This document shows, piece after piece, positions 34,294 to 43,160 of a stretch of DNA of 64,000 nt. The notes under the pieces are model-generated. The model saw only the letters and a list, made by a program, of their open reading frames with translations, ran no database searches and was not told the DNA's origin. Numbering within the stretch: the first letter of the stretch is position 1; every line of letters begins with the position of its first letter. The translations under genes and the position numbers were made by a program. Source of the DNA: Tritonibacter aquimaris (GTDB taxonomy: Bacteria; Pseudomonadota; Alphaproteobacteria; Rhodobacterales; Rhodobacteraceae); the NCBI RefSeq assembly GCF_009617595.1, contig NZ_WIXK01000001.1, forward strand, positions 674,227 to 738,226, read 5' to 3'.

Positions 34294-34887
34294 TTAGTTC
34301 TCTAGGATGGGCTGTGTCAGAAGCCCAAAACGTTTTATTTCGCGTTCACTCAGCTCGTGGCTGTCATCGATTGAAGCAGCCTCAAGGGTGAACCAGTAAA
34401 AATCTGCCGCGCCGAGCATACGGCTTGTGTAGTCGACATAGCTGTCATGCACCGGGTCTTCGCGGGGGAAATCCACCCCTTCGTGCCGGCCTGCCGCCCA
34501 GGTGTGCACCCCGATGATGGCGCCGCGCTCCATCGTGCGTTCAACGCCTGCCAGAAACAGATCGGTGCCGCCTGAGTGCACTTCGCTGTCGGCTGTCAGA
34601 TAGGTCGCAAGCCCAAGATCACGCACGAGATGGCCAAACTGCAGATTGGTCTCATCATCAACAGAGCCCGGCACATCAAGCAGCACCAGGCGCTCAGTCT
34701 CGGGGTGGTCGGCCATGAACTCCTGAAACTGTTCAAGCGTATGCGCATTCAGCGTGCCCTCGACCAGCACATCACTGCCGTCGGCGGTGAACTGGGTGGT
34801 GGGAAACGCATTGTCGATAAACGAACAGGCCGTAAGCCCCGCAATAAGCAGGGCTCCGGCTGTTGATATCAGGAAGCGGCGACGCAT
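34294..34887 (-). CDS. lipoprotein with ClpP/crotonase-like domain
   Basis: This 197-residue protein begins with a lipoprotein signal: MRRRFLISTAGALLIAGLTA, then Cys21 in lipobox LTAC. The mature part resembles the periplasmic ClpP-class proteins grouped as COG3904. VLLDVPGSVDDETNLQFGHL is followed by LGLATYLTADSEVHSGGTD (Ser105 at the usual nucleophile position) and GAIIGVHTWA (His128). Whether it is an active protease or hydrolase is unknown. It sits between fabD (3 bases away) and fabG (17 bases), an uncommon insertion in this conserved operon. Confidence 0.7.
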   Translation of the reverse strand: MRRRFLISTAGALLIAGLTACSFIDNAFPTTQFTADGSDVLVEGTLNAHTLEQFQEFMADHPETERLVLLDVPGSVDDETNLQFGHLVRDLGLATYLTADSEVHSGGTDLFLAGVERTMERGAIIGVHTWAAGRHEGVDFPREDPVHDSYVDYTSRMLGAADFYWFTLEAASIDDSHELSEREIKRFGLLTQPILEN

Positions 34888-34890
34888 GAA

Positions 34891-35823
34891 TTAGCCTTCG
34901 GCGACCGCTTTTGCGCCTTCGGGCGTGCCTACCTGTTTGGAAGCCAGGCTGCGGTCGATCTTACGGATCATCCCCGAGAGCGCCTTGCCCGCGCCGATTT
35001 CCCAGAATTCGGTCACACCTTTGGCGGCCATCGCCTGCACGCTTTCGCGCCAGCGCACCGAACCTGTCACCTGCTCCACCAGGAGTGCGCGGATTTCTGC
35101 CGGGTCGGTCACAACATCTGCGCGCACATTGGCGATGAGCGGCACGGCGGGGGTTTTGATTTCCACCGCAGACAGCGCTTCGGCCATCACATCAGCGGCG
35201 GGCTGCATCAGCGCGCAGTGAAATGGTGCGGATACGGGCAGCATCACCGCGCGTTTTGCACCTTTTTCCTTGGCGATTTCTGCGGCGCGTTCGACGGCAG
35301 CCTTATGGCCAGAGACCACGATCTGGGTCGGGTCATTGTCGTTTGCAGCCTGGCAGACTTCGCCCTGGGCTGCTTCTTCGGCCACGGCGCGCACGGCCTC
35401 GAGATCGAGACCGAGGATTGCCGCCATTGCGCCCTCACCCACGGGCACGGCGCTTTGCATTGCCTGGCCACGGGTGCGCAGCAGGCGTGCGGTATCCGCG
35501 ACCGAGATTGCCCCAGCCGCCGCCAGCGCGGAATATTCACCCAGCGAGTGACCGGCCACAAAGGATGCCTTGTCGATTGTGATGCCTTCGGCCTCAAGCG
35601 CGCGCAGTGCGGCGAGCGAGGTTGCCATCAGCGCGGGCTGCGCGTTCTGGGTCAGCGTCAGGGTTTCAATGTCGCCGTCCCAGATCAGCGCGCTCAGGCT
35701 TTCGCCAAGTGCTGCATCCACTTCATCAAAGACCGCCTGGGCCGCCGGGTAGGCCTCGGCCAGTGCTTTGCCCATGCCGATGGTCTGGGCACCCTGTCCC
35801 GGAAACACAAATGCGATTGTCAT
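34891..35823 (-). CDS. fabD: malonyl-CoA:ACP transacylase
   Basis: This 310-residue enzyme loads malonyl groups onto ACP. It has the N-terminal FVFPGQGAQTIGMGKAL, the nucleophile Ser93 in GHSLGEYSAL, and APFHCALM with the catalytic His around 203. It starts the minus-strand fab operon; the divergent b561-YceI gene lies on the other side, so the 218 bases between 35824 and 36041 must hold promoters for both. Confidence 0.96.
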   Translation of the reverse strand: MTIAFVFPGQGAQTIGMGKALAEAYPAAQAVFDEVDAALGESLSALIWDGDIETLTLTQNAQPALMATSLAALRALEAEGITIDKASFVAGHSLGEYSALAAAGAISVADTARLLRTRGQAMQSAVPVGEGAMAAILGLDLEAVRAVAEEAAQGEVCQAANDNDPTQIVVSGHKAAVERAAEIAKEKGAKRAVMLPVSAPFHCALMQPAADVMAEALSAVEIKTPAVPLIANVRADVVTDPAEIRALLVEQVTGSVRWRESVQAMAAKGVTEFWEIGAGKALSGMIRKIDRSLASKQVGTPEGAKAVAEG

Positions 35824-36041
35824 CGTGACCTCGTCTTTATTTTGCCATTTTGCTTGATTTACCCGTGCTTTTGCCCCGGCACAAGCAAAGCCCGCCTTTG
35901 CGCAGAGGATATGTGCATATTTAGGTAATACACTTCACTGTCGGACTGTGGATTGATGGATTATGGATAACTCTCAATCGTTGCAGATTGCGTCGTATAC
36001 TTCCCCGCAGCCAGGACTGCAGACAGCCAAGGATCCGTCAC

Positions 36042-37388
36042 GTGTCACTCAGCAATACCCCTTCTCGCTATGGAAGCCTCGCCAAGAGTTTTCACTGGGC
36101 CACTGTAGTGCTTATCTTTACCGCTTTTCCGGTGGGTTATTTTGCCAATGAACTGGCGCATCAGATCAACAGCGCTGGCTTTGATGGTGATGCAGGGATA
36201 ATCCGGCGGGCCACGTTTTTGTTTTCGCTGCATAAGACCCTTGGGGTGACAGCACTGTTTACGGCTATTTTGCGCATTCTCTGGGCAATAACGCAGCAAA
36301 AGCCGGGGCTTTTGCACCCTGACAACAAACCAGAGGCGCTGGCCGCAGAAGTGGTGCATTGGCTTTTGTATGCGCTGATGGTGCTGGTGCCGCTGTCGGG
36401 CTGGGTGATGCATGCAGCAGAGGTGGGCTATGCGCCGATCTGGTGGCCCTTTGGCCAGGGGCTGCCGTTTGTGCCGAAATCTAACACCCTGGCCGGTTTG
36501 GCGGGGGGCTTTCACTGGTTGATGGTGTGGTCGCTGTTCACCGTGGTGGGGCTGCATGTGGCGGGCGCGCTGAAACACCATGTGGTCGATCGCGATATGA
36601 CATTGCGCCGGATGCTGCCCTTTGGTGGCACCGCACCGCAGCCGCCAGAGCAAAAACATATGAAACTGCCCGCGCCGGTGGCGGCGCTGGTTTTGGGCGC
36701 GGTGGTTCTGGGTGCAGCGCAGCTTGGTGTGTTGCAGGGCCATGATCACAGCAGTCACGATCACACGGGCCATGACCACGCCAAACAGGCTGAGCAGGAA
36801 AACGCCGCGCACGACCATAGCGCGCATGACCACGGTGCACATGATCACGGCAGCCATGACCATGGCGCTGAAGAGGCGGCCGAAACATCCGCGACCGTAG
36901 CCAACGCCTGGGTTGTTGATACCGGCAGCCTTGGCATTGAGGCGGTGCAGATGGGCAGTGCTGTTCAGGGCAGCTTTGCCAATTGGGATGCGGCGATTTC
37001 CTTCACCAATCCAGACGCCCCCGGCCCGGCCGGATCGGTTGTGGTCGATGTGGAAATTGCATCGCTTAGCCTTGGGTCAGTGACCACACAGGCGCTGGGC
37101 ACGGATTTTTTCAACGTCTCTCAATTCCCCTCTGCCCGGTTCGAAGCGGATCTGATCAAGCTGGAGGATGGCTATGAAGCACGTGGCACATTGACCATTC
37201 GCGATCAAACCCAGCCCTTTACCCTGCCCTTCGCACTAGAGATCGACGGCAACACCGCCAAGATGGTTGGCACCAGCAGTGTGCAGCGGCTCGATTATAA
37301 CGTTGGGCTGTCGCAGCCCGATGAAAGCACCGTGGGTTTTGGCGTGGGCATCACCGTAGAGCTGACCGCCCATCAGCTGGGATCGTGA
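36042..37388 (+). CDS. cytochrome b561-YceI fusion protein with His-rich linker
   Basis: A 448-residue fusion. Residues about 10-200 form a four-helix diheme cytochrome b561-like domain with histidines at 18, 64, 106, 158 and 172 as heme-ligand candidates. A fifth membrane segment (about 210-230) is followed by a linker of repeated HDH units (233-275) that could bind Zn, Ni or Cu. Residues about 288-448 form a YceI lipocalin-like domain, which binds polyisoprenoids such as ubiquinone in known structures. A GTG at 36042 is the likely start (MSLSNTPSRYGS is the usual b561 beginning); a TTG at 35988 is also in frame. It probably passes electrons at the periplasmic face. It overlaps the CDF gene tail-to-tail. 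Confidence 0.88.
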   Translation: MSLSNTPSRYGSLAKSFHWATVVLIFTAFPVGYFANELAHQINSAGFDGDAGIIRRATFLFSLHKTLGVTALFTAILRILWAITQQKPGLLHPDNKPEALAAEVVHWLLYALMVLVPLSGWVMHAAEVGYAPIWWPFGQGLPFVPKSNTLAGLAGGFHWLMVWSLFTVVGLHVAGALKHHVVDRDMTLRRMLPFGGTAPQPPEQKHMKLPAPVAALVLGAVVLGAAQLGVLQGHDHSSHDHTGHDHAKQAEQENAAHDHSAHDHGAHDHGSHDHGAEEAAETSATVANAWVVDTGSLGIEAVQMGSAVQGSFANWDAAISFTNPDAPGPAGSVVVDVEIASLSLGSVTTQALGTDFFNVSQFPSARFEADLIKLEDGYEARGTLTIRDQTQPFTLPFALEIDGNTAKMVGTSSVQRLDYNVGLSQPDESTVGFGVGITVELTAHQLGS

Positions 37389-38242
37389 AGCTCGGTATCG
37401 GGTTCAAGATGGATGGTAAACGAGGAACCGGGGAAGCGCGCTTTTAGCGCTTCTTCGATCCGGTCGCAGATATCATGGGCCGCCCCCACCGCCATGGTGC
37501 GATCGACCACCAGGTGAAATTCACAAAACAGCACCGCGCCTGAGCTGCGTGCGCGTAGATCATGGTATTGCAGCGCGCCCTGCATTTCGCGTTTGAGAAT
37601 TGTTTCAATCGTTGCGCGGGTCTCGGCATCCACCGCGCCATCCATCAAACCATCAACGCTGCTGGAAACCACGCGCCAGCCTTCGCGCAGGATGTGCAGC
37701 GCCACCAGAATGGCGAGGATCGGATCAAGAATGTGCCAGCCGGTGGCCAGCGCCAGCGCAATGCCAACAACCACCCCGAATGAGGTCATCACATCCGACA
37801 GGATATGGCGCGCACTGGCCGAAAGCGCAGGCGAACGGGTTTTGCGCCCAACCCGCAACAGCACTGTCGCCCAGACCCCGTTCAGCGCGGCAGCAACCAG
37901 GCTGATGGCGATCCCCAGCATCGGCGTGTCATTGAGCTGTGGATGGGGCAAAACGGCGATGGCTTCGCGGATGACAAACAGGGCCGCGATCACGATCATT
38001 GTGCCTTCGGCCACGGCAGAAAGATATTCAGCCTTATTGTGACCAAAGGGGTGGCCTGCATCGGCGGGTTTATCGGCCACGCGCACCGCGTAATAGGCCA
38101 GCGCCGCCGCAATCACATTAACCGTGGTTTCCAGCGCGTCCGACAGAAAGGCAACCGATCCGGTCAACCGCCAAGCCAGGAGTTTCAGCCCAAAGACCAC
38201 CAGCGCCACCAGGATCGACCAGAAAGCAAAACGACGCGACAT
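37373..38242 (-). CDS. cation diffusion facilitator family transporter
   Basis: This 289-residue membrane protein has about six helices in the first 200 residues and a cytoplasmic C-terminal domain. Metal-site features include FLSDALETTVNVIAAALAYY on helix 2, GHPFGHNKAEYLSA and SARHILSDVMTS (HxxxD) on helix 5. Such proteins exchange Zn, Mn, Fe or Co for protons. It converges with and overlaps the b561-YceI gene by 16 bases. The ATG at 38242, after GAGGGG, is preferred over one two codons upstream. Proximity to a His-rich protein suggests a shared interest in metal, which is inference. Confidence 0.92.
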   Translation of the reverse strand: MSRRFAFWSILVALVVFGLKLLAWRLTGSVAFLSDALETTVNVIAAALAYYAVRVADKPADAGHPFGHNKAEYLSAVAEGTMIVIAALFVIREAIAVLPHPQLNDTPMLGIAISLVAAALNGVWATVLLRVGRKTRSPALSASARHILSDVMTSFGVVVGIALALATGWHILDPILAILVALHILREGWRVVSSSVDGLMDGAVDAETRATIETILKREMQGALQYHDLRARSSGAVLFCEFHLVVDRTMAVGAAHDICDRIEEALKARFPGSSFTIHLEPDTELHDPS

Positions 38243-38348
38243 GAACACCCCTCAGCAAGACGCCTTTGTGCTAACGCCAAATAGAGCGGGCAGCAATTTC
38301 AATATGTTTAAAGCCAGCCCAAAGCGCGGGGTGGAAGATAAAGAACAT

Positions 38349-38385
38349 AAAAAAACCGCCGGCCTCCTTAGGGAGAAGCCGGCGG
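38349..38385 (-). terminator. Rho-independent terminator of the yceI gene
   Basis: On the minus strand CCGCCGGC (38378-38385) pairs with GCCGGCGG (38356-38363) and is followed by seven Ts. It lies 31 bases after the yceI-like gene stop. Confidence 0.9.
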
Positions 38386-38415
38386 CCCTGTCTCAGCTCG
38401 ACGCGGGATGTGCGT

Positions 38416-38994
38416 TTATTCGGCCTTACCGGCCTCAATCGAGATAATGACAGGGATCTCGTCGCTGACAAAAGGTGCAAAATTGCCAACGTTATAATCC
38501 GAGCGCACCAGAGTGGTGGTGGCGTCAAAACCGGCCCATTGTTTCTTGTTCAGCGGGTGTTCTTCAACGGCACTGTTGAGTTTTGCGTCGAGAACAACGG
38601 ATTTGGTTACCCCGTTCAGGGTCAAATCGCCGGTAATCAGGGCGGTGGTATCGCCGGTCACTTCGATGCTTGTTGACACAAAGGTTACCATTTCTTCGTC
38701 GGTCGCGTCAAAGAAATCAGCAGACATGAAGTGCTCAAAGCGTTTTTCCCAGCCGGTCAGCATGGTTTTGATCGGGAATTCAACCTTGACCGAAGAATTG
38801 GCGGGGTTTTCCTGATCGAACATGATTTCACCGTCAAAGCCGGAGAACATGCCGTAGATATTGGAAAAACCCAGGTGATTGAAGGAGAACAGCACATTGC
38901 TGTGACCCGGATCCAGGTTATATTTTTCAGGCGCTGCAAAAGCAGAGGTAGCAACGGCTGTTGCAAGGGCGGCTGCAATCAAAGTGCGTTTCAT
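38416..38994 (-). CDS. YceI family periplasmic protein
   Basis: This 192-residue protein has a signal peptide (MKRTLIAAALATAVATSAFA) and a YceI domain throughout the mature part: YNLDPGHSNVLFSFNHLGFS, ADFFDATDEE and GDLTLNGVTKSVVLDA. It is a periplasmic lipocalin-like protein likely to bind an isoprenoid. It is the stand-alone relative of the C-terminal domain of the fusion encoded at 36042, and both lie within 3 kb on opposite strands. The start at 38994 follows GGAGAG and gives the proper signal peptide. Confidence 0.93.
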   Translation of the reverse strand: MKRTLIAAALATAVATSAFAAPEKYNLDPGHSNVLFSFNHLGFSNIYGMFSGFDGEIMFDQENPANSSVKVEFPIKTMLTGWEKRFEHFMSADFFDATDEEMVTFVSTSIEVTGDTTALITGDLTLNGVTKSVVLDAKLNSAVEEHPLNKKQWAGFDATTTLVRSDYNVGNFAPFVSDEIPVIISIEAGKAE

Positions 38995-39208
38995 TTGGAG
39001 AGCTCCAATCCAAGTGACATTTGTTGATGGAGCCAAACTGCCCGATCTTCGCGAGAAATAAAGCCTATTTTTCCCAACAGCTTCTGTGTCCTAGCACACA
39101 CAACTGTGGGATTTTCGTGTCTTGACGTTAAAAGTCCGACAATTTTGCACGGTCATGCAGCTAATTCGCTAGATTTTTTGCGCATTTTTGCAAAGCGCTG
39201 GCGCTCAA

Positions 39209-39694
39209 TCACGCCAGCATCGGCAGATGTCCGGCCAAGGCATCACGCAATTGTGAGCGCATCATCGGATCCCTCAGTGCAAGCTGCAGCAAGACCGAGC
39301 CATCGTAATCTAAAATATACACGTCTTTTGCCGAGAGGCGTACTCCGCCAAGGCTGTCAAAAGAGCGCCGCAACACCACCCTTGAGGGGCCGTGATAGCG
39401 GCGTTCGCTTACCCGCAGCTCCTGGCGTTTGCGATCAAAGCAGAACTCTGGCTGCTGCTGACGCACAGTGAACAGGATAAAAAACGCACCAAGACCGCCA
39501 AACCCGATGGCTGCAAAACTGTGCATCAATCCCGCGCTGCCTGCCGGAGAGACCAGAACCAGTGAAAGCGCCAGTGCAAGGCAGCACAGCCCTATCAATC
39601 GCAGACCCCAGTTCACATATGCTGCCTGCAGGCGCAGACCTGCGGGCGTTGCCAGCGGTTTGTGTTTGCCTGGACCGGTTGCAAACCTATTCAT
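39209..39694 (-). CDS. membrane protein of unknown function
   Basis: This 161-residue protein has two predicted membrane helices (LIGLCCLALALSLVLVSPAG, about 33-52, and LMHSFAAIGFGGLGAFFILF, about 56-75). A C-terminal cytoplasmic or periplasmic domain follows, containing FDRKRQELRVSERRYHGPSR and RLSAKDVYILDYDGSVLLQL. The pattern resembles small proteins with a PH-like beta domain after a membrane hairpin. It ends in a helix. No family assigned. It is 215 bases upstream of yceI in the same orientation. Confidence 0.7.
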   Translation of the reverse strand: MNRFATGPGKHKPLATPAGLRLQAAYVNWGLRLIGLCCLALALSLVLVSPAGSAGLMHSFAAIGFGGLGAFFILFTVRQQQPEFCFDRKRQELRVSERRYHGPSRVVLRRSFDSLGGVRLSAKDVYILDYDGSVLLQLALRDPMMRSQLRDALAGHLPMLA

Positions 39695-40021
39695 CTGCGT
39701 CCCTTCCGCTTCTGAGAGGGTGGTTGGATATTTGCATTTTCTTAACTATGGCTCCACAAAAATTGGGGCTGAAATGCGGCAGATTGATGGTGCGGATTTG
39801 AAATCATATGATCCGCTTCTGTTTGGCCCCATCCTACTGGCAGCCGTATCGGCATCTATTTCAGCCCACAGCCACAGCAGGCTTGCGATTTTTGCCCCAG
39901 CCTGTATATGGGGCCAGCCTTCCGCATCTTTTATCGATCCGCGCAGACTCTCGTGGTGGGGCCGCGGAAGGTTTAAACAGCCCTGCCTTTGAAATGCGCC
40001 TTGAAAGAAACAGGAGTTCGC
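39695..40021. other. intergenic region upstream of rpsF
   Basis: About 330 bases with no supported gene; it separates a minus-strand gene from the ribosomal protein operon and contains the operon promoter and a leader where S6/S18 autoregulation might act. No secure promoter or leader structure was identified by eye. Confidence 0.45.
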
Positions 40022-40378
40022 ATGCCCCTTTATGAGCATGTAATGATTGCGCGTCAGGACCTGTCCAACTCGCAAGCTGAAGGCCTCATTGAACACTTCG
40101 GTGCTGTTCTGTCCGACAACGGTGGTTCCATCGTGGACAGCGAGTACTGGGGCGTTAAAACAATGGCCTATAAAATTAACAAAAACCGCAAGGGCCACTA
40201 CGCCTTTCTGAAAACCGACGCACCTTCTGTCGCGATTCAGGAAATGGAACGCCTGATGCGCCTGCACGACGACGTTATGCGCGTTCTGACCATCAAGGTC
40301 GACGAGCACGCCGAAGGTCCGTCGGTTCAGATGCAAAAACGTGACGAGCGTGGCGATCGCCGCGAGCGCCGCGGTTAA
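40022..40378 (+). CDS. rpsF: 30S ribosomal protein S6
   Basis: A 118-residue protein with the S6 core (LYEHVMIARQDLSNSQAEGL, YWGVKTMAYKINKNRKGHYA and VLTIKVDEHAEGPSV) and a charged Arg-rich tail. It binds 16S rRNA together with S18, the next gene. Start ATG 40022 follows CAGGAG; an earlier in-frame ATG is not supported. First gene of rpsF-rpsR-rplI. Confidence 0.97.
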   Translation: MPLYEHVMIARQDLSNSQAEGLIEHFGAVLSDNGGSIVDSEYWGVKTMAYKINKNRKGHYAFLKTDAPSVAIQEMERLMRLHDDVMRVLTIKVDEHAEGPSVQMQKRDERGDRRERRG

Positions 40379-40403
40379 TTGCTTGAGAAAAGGACGCTAA
40401 ACC

Positions 40404-40631
40404 ATGGCAGCTAAACCATTTTTCCGCCGTCGCAAAGTGTGCCCATTCTCTGGCGAGAACGCACCTAAAATCGACTATAAAGACACCCGTCTGCTTCAGC
40501 GCTACATCTCTGAGCGTGGCAAGATCGTGCCGTCCCGCATCACCGCCGTTTCTGCAAAGAAACAACGTGAGCTGGCCCGTGCTATCAAACGTGCCCGCTT
40601 CCTGGCGCTGCTGCCCTACGCCGTTAAGTAA
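40404..40631 (+). CDS. rpsR: 30S ribosomal protein S18
   Basis: This 75-residue protein has the S18 pattern: [38 protein letters not shown] and [18 protein letters not shown]. It pairs with S6 on 16S rRNA. It lies 25 bases after rpsF and 11 bases before rplI. Confidence 0.98.
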   Translation: MAAKPFFRRRKVCPFSGENAPKIDYKDTRLLQRYISERGKIVPSRITAVSAKKQRELARAIKRARFLALLPYAVK

Positions 40632-40642
40632 GGAGTACTGAT

Positions 40643-41260
40643 ATGCAAGTTATCCTTCTAGAACGTGTGGCCAAGCTTGGCCAAATGGGTGAAGTCGTCG
40701 ACGTCAAGCCTGGCTTCGCCCGTAACTTCCTGCTGCCGCAAGGCAAGGCCAAAACTGCTTCTGAAGCAAACCTGGCTGCATTCGAGGACCAGAAAGCGCA
40801 GCTGGAAGCGCGCAACCTGGAAACCAAGAAAGAAGCAGAAGCACTGGGTGAAAAGCTGGACGGTCAGCAGTTCATCGTGATTCGCTCCGCTTCCGACGCT
40901 GGCGCGCTGTATGGCTCCGTTACCCCGCGTGACGCAGCCGAAGCCGCAACCGCAGCTGGTTTCACTGTCGACAAAAAGCAGATCGCTCTGATCCACCCGA
41001 TCAAAGAGCTGGGCCTGCACGCTGTTGCTGTGAACCTGCACCCGGAAGTTCAGGTTGAAATCCAAATGAACGTTGCGCGTTCTGAGGAAGAAGCCGAACT
41101 GCAAGCTTCTGGTAAGTCGATCCAAGAGCTGGCCGCCGAAGAGGAAGCCGCTGCGGAATTCGAGATCCAGGAACTGTTCGACGACATCGGCGCGGCCGCA
41201 TCTGATGATGATGACGCACCGGTTGCCGAAGCGGCACCTGCAGAAGAAACCGAAAACTAA
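40643..41260 (+). CDS. rplI: 50S ribosomal protein L9, extended
   Basis: This 205-residue protein begins [20 protein letters not shown], with the L9 N-terminal domain and connecting helix ([18 protein letters not shown]) followed by the C-terminal rRNA-binding domain to about 150. The last 50 residues form an acidic extension ([20 protein letters not shown] and [19 protein letters not shown]) missing from shorter L9 proteins. Such tails are common in this group. Last gene of the ribosomal operon. Confidence 0.97.
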   Translation: MQVILLERVAKLGQMGEVVDVKPGFARNFLLPQGKAKTASEANLAAFEDQKAQLEARNLETKKEAEALGEKLDGQQFIVIRSASDAGALYGSVTPRDAAEAATAAGFTVDKKQIALIHPIKELGLHAVAVNLHPEVQVEIQMNVARSEEEAELQASGKSIQELAAEEEAAAEFEIQELFDDIGAAASDDDDAPVAEAAPAEETEN

Positions 41261-41287
41261 GGCACCGCCTTTTGTTTCGAAACTGGC

Positions 41288-41320
41288 AAAGGCCGTCCCT
41301 TGTGGGTGGCCTTTGTTTTT
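41288..41320 (+). terminator. Rho-independent terminator of rpsF-rpsR-rplI
   Basis: AAAGGCC (41288-41294) pairs with GGCCTTT (41308-41314), followed by GTTTTT. Confidence 0.85.
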
Positions 41321-41483
41321 GCTTGGGATACAGTTCAAACACTTGAATTACCTTCATTTTTCAGCTCAACTTGACGCAATCTAACAGGCGTTCACGTCTT
41401 GTTGTCATCCACATTCAAACTCTTGCAGCTGTAATGAACAGGCGGCAGACCCAAATCACTGAACCTGAATTTGGAGTCACCAA

Positions 41484-42182
41484 ATGTCTTTTCGAAACAT
41501 GATTATTGCGGGCGTGTTTGCCGCCCTTAGCGCCACAGCGGCCCAGGCTGTGACCATTGTCAGCTATGATATTCGCAATGCAGATCCGTCTAGCACCGGC
41601 GGCTGGACTAACACCTATAGCGGCACCATTACCCCCTCAGCCGACGGCGTTCCTGGCCTGGTTGACCTGACTGGTGGCAGCGGCACGCTGAACGATGGGG
41701 TTTTGCCCAACAGCACCGTAAACAACCAGTTGTTCTTCACGCCTTTAGCAATTCAAAACGCCTCGATCACGCTGCGTTTCGACCGTGCTATTCGTCTTGG
41801 CACGATCGAATTCCTGAACAGCCCCGACTATTTAGGGAACAGCATCGTGGGTGGTGTCCGTGAAGTCGTGGCCATCGGCGGCGGTGGCGATTTCTTTGCC
41901 ACTGCCGAGAGTGCGGGCTTTGGCCCTGTTGGCGCGTCCGGTTTCCCAGTGAGCGACCGGTTTGATTTTTCTAATACAAGCTTTGCCGAATTTGAGCTCG
42001 ACTCGATTACCCTGAGCAACTTCTTTGTGGATGGGCCGAATTTCATTAACCCGTTTAGCATCGGTGAAATCGTTGTGACCGAGGCACAGGTTGCCCCAGT
42101 ACCGCTGCCCGCCTCTGGTGTGCTGATGGTGGCCGGGATTGGTGGCCTGATCGCGGCGCGCCGTCGTAAAAAAGCCAGTTAA
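41484..42182 (+). CDS. VPLPA-CTERM sorting domain protein
   Basis: This 232-residue protein has a signal peptide (MSFRNMIIAGVFAALSATAA), a beta-rich mature domain with SITLRFDRAIRLGTIEFLNS, and a C-terminus VPLPASGVLMVAGIGGLIAA followed by RRRKK. It is an exported, probably cell-surface-anchored protein processed by an exosortase. A good ribosome-binding site (GGAG, about 41473) precedes the ATG. The mature domain was not recognised. It shares its sorting signal with the genes at 23854 and 28828. Confidence 0.87.
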   Translation: MSFRNMIIAGVFAALSATAAQAVTIVSYDIRNADPSSTGGWTNTYSGTITPSADGVPGLVDLTGGSGTLNDGVLPNSTVNNQLFFTPLAIQNASITLRFDRAIRLGTIEFLNSPDYLGNSIVGGVREVVAIGGGGDFFATAESAGFGPVGASGFPVSDRFDFSNTSFAEFELDSITLSNFFVDGPNFINPFSIGEIVVTEAQVAPVPLPASGVLMVAGIGGLIAARRRKKAS

Positions 42183-42538
42183 ACTGGCTGCTGCAGCCTT
42201 GTCTGGGTCGCAGTAACGGTAAGGCACGCAAAGGGGGCCGGAGAACTGAGGGAAACAGATCCGGCCCCCGATGCCACGTTCTGGTCGATCAAAGAGGCGA
42301 TCAGATCGACCGGGCCTTGGGGGGAAGTGCCTCTGACTTCTCCCACAAAATGCCCGAGTTAAACTGTGTTAACAAATCCTGAGTGTCTAAAATTTATTGC
42401 GTTTTGAACCGAGCTGTGGAGGCTGGGCTTGAGCGTCGATCTGAGCCGCTGATTTGTGGTGCCGCGCTCGGTGGAAATACCCTCCGCTTTGGGGCTGGGA
42501 AACCCGCCTACGGGTGGGGAATTTGAAAGGATTTGACC
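42183..42538. other. intergenic region with a stable hairpin
   Basis: No gene found. A 9-bp perfect stem, GGGGGCCGG (42233-42241) with CCGGCCCCC (42261-42269), follows the CTERM gene. It lacks a T tract, so it may be a weak terminator or an mRNA 3' stabiliser. The stretch 42362-42530 holds the promoter for the transglycosylase gene. Confidence 0.5.
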
Positions 42539-43009
42539 ATGTTTCGTCGTGATGTGATTACTGGGGTGTTCTGGCTGGCGCTTGTGGCCGGGTGTGGCGC
42601 GGCGGAAACCGAGGCCCCTGCCCGCCCAGCTGAGCCACCGCTTTACCCCAATGAAACCCCTGAGCTGCGCCAGAAGATCAATTTCTGGGCCGATCACTAT
42701 GAGGTGCCGCGCAGCCTGGTGCATCGCCTGGCCATCCGCGAAAGCACCCATCGCCCCTGGGCGGTGAACCGACCTTACTACGGGCTGCTACAGATTCTGC
42801 CTGCCACCGCGCGCTCTATGGGGTTTAAGGGCCAGCCACAGGATCTGCTGGATGCGGACACCAATCTGGAATTTGCAGTGAAGTACCTGCGTGGTGCCTG
42901 GCTGATTTCAGACGGCAGTCAGGATATGGCAGTGAAGCATTATTCGCGCGGCTACTACCATGAGGCCAAGCGCCGGGGCATGTTGAAAGAGACCGGGTTG
43001 CGCCCGTAA
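42539..43009 (+). CDS. lytic transglycosylase-like lipoprotein
   Basis: This 156-residue protein has a signal peptide ending in lipobox LVAGC (Cys19). It also has a SLT-type lysozyme-like domain: ELRQKINFWADHYEVPRSLV, then HRLAIRESTHRPWAV with the catalytic Glu68, YYGLLQILPATARSMGFKG and AVKYLRGAWLISDGSQDMAV. It cuts peptidoglycan from the outer membrane or periplasm. It is shorter than most SLT enzymes, carrying only the catalytic domain. ATG 42539 follows AAAGGA. Confidence 0.9.
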   Translation: MFRRDVITGVFWLALVAGCGAAETEAPARPAEPPLYPNETPELRQKINFWADHYEVPRSLVHRLAIRESTHRPWAVNRPYYGLLQILPATARSMGFKGQPQDLLDADTNLEFAVKYLRGAWLISDGSQDMAVKHYSRGYYHEAKRRGMLKETGLRP

Positions 43010-43160
43010 AATCGGCACTTTCTGCAACTGCGACATTACGCCCATCAAACTTCGCGTTTGACGGTTACTTATCGTATTTTGTTCAGATTTAACTTACTTT
43101 TTCCGATACATACATGGTGGCATCAAGAACTTTGCAGCTGCAGAAACGGCAGCAAGAGAT

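Noticed and set aside
36740..36875. Tandem 12-base-like repeats (CATGACCACGG type) suspected as CRISPR or satellite
   Set aside because: They are in frame and encode the HDH repeats of the b561-YceI linker; no spacer structure exists.
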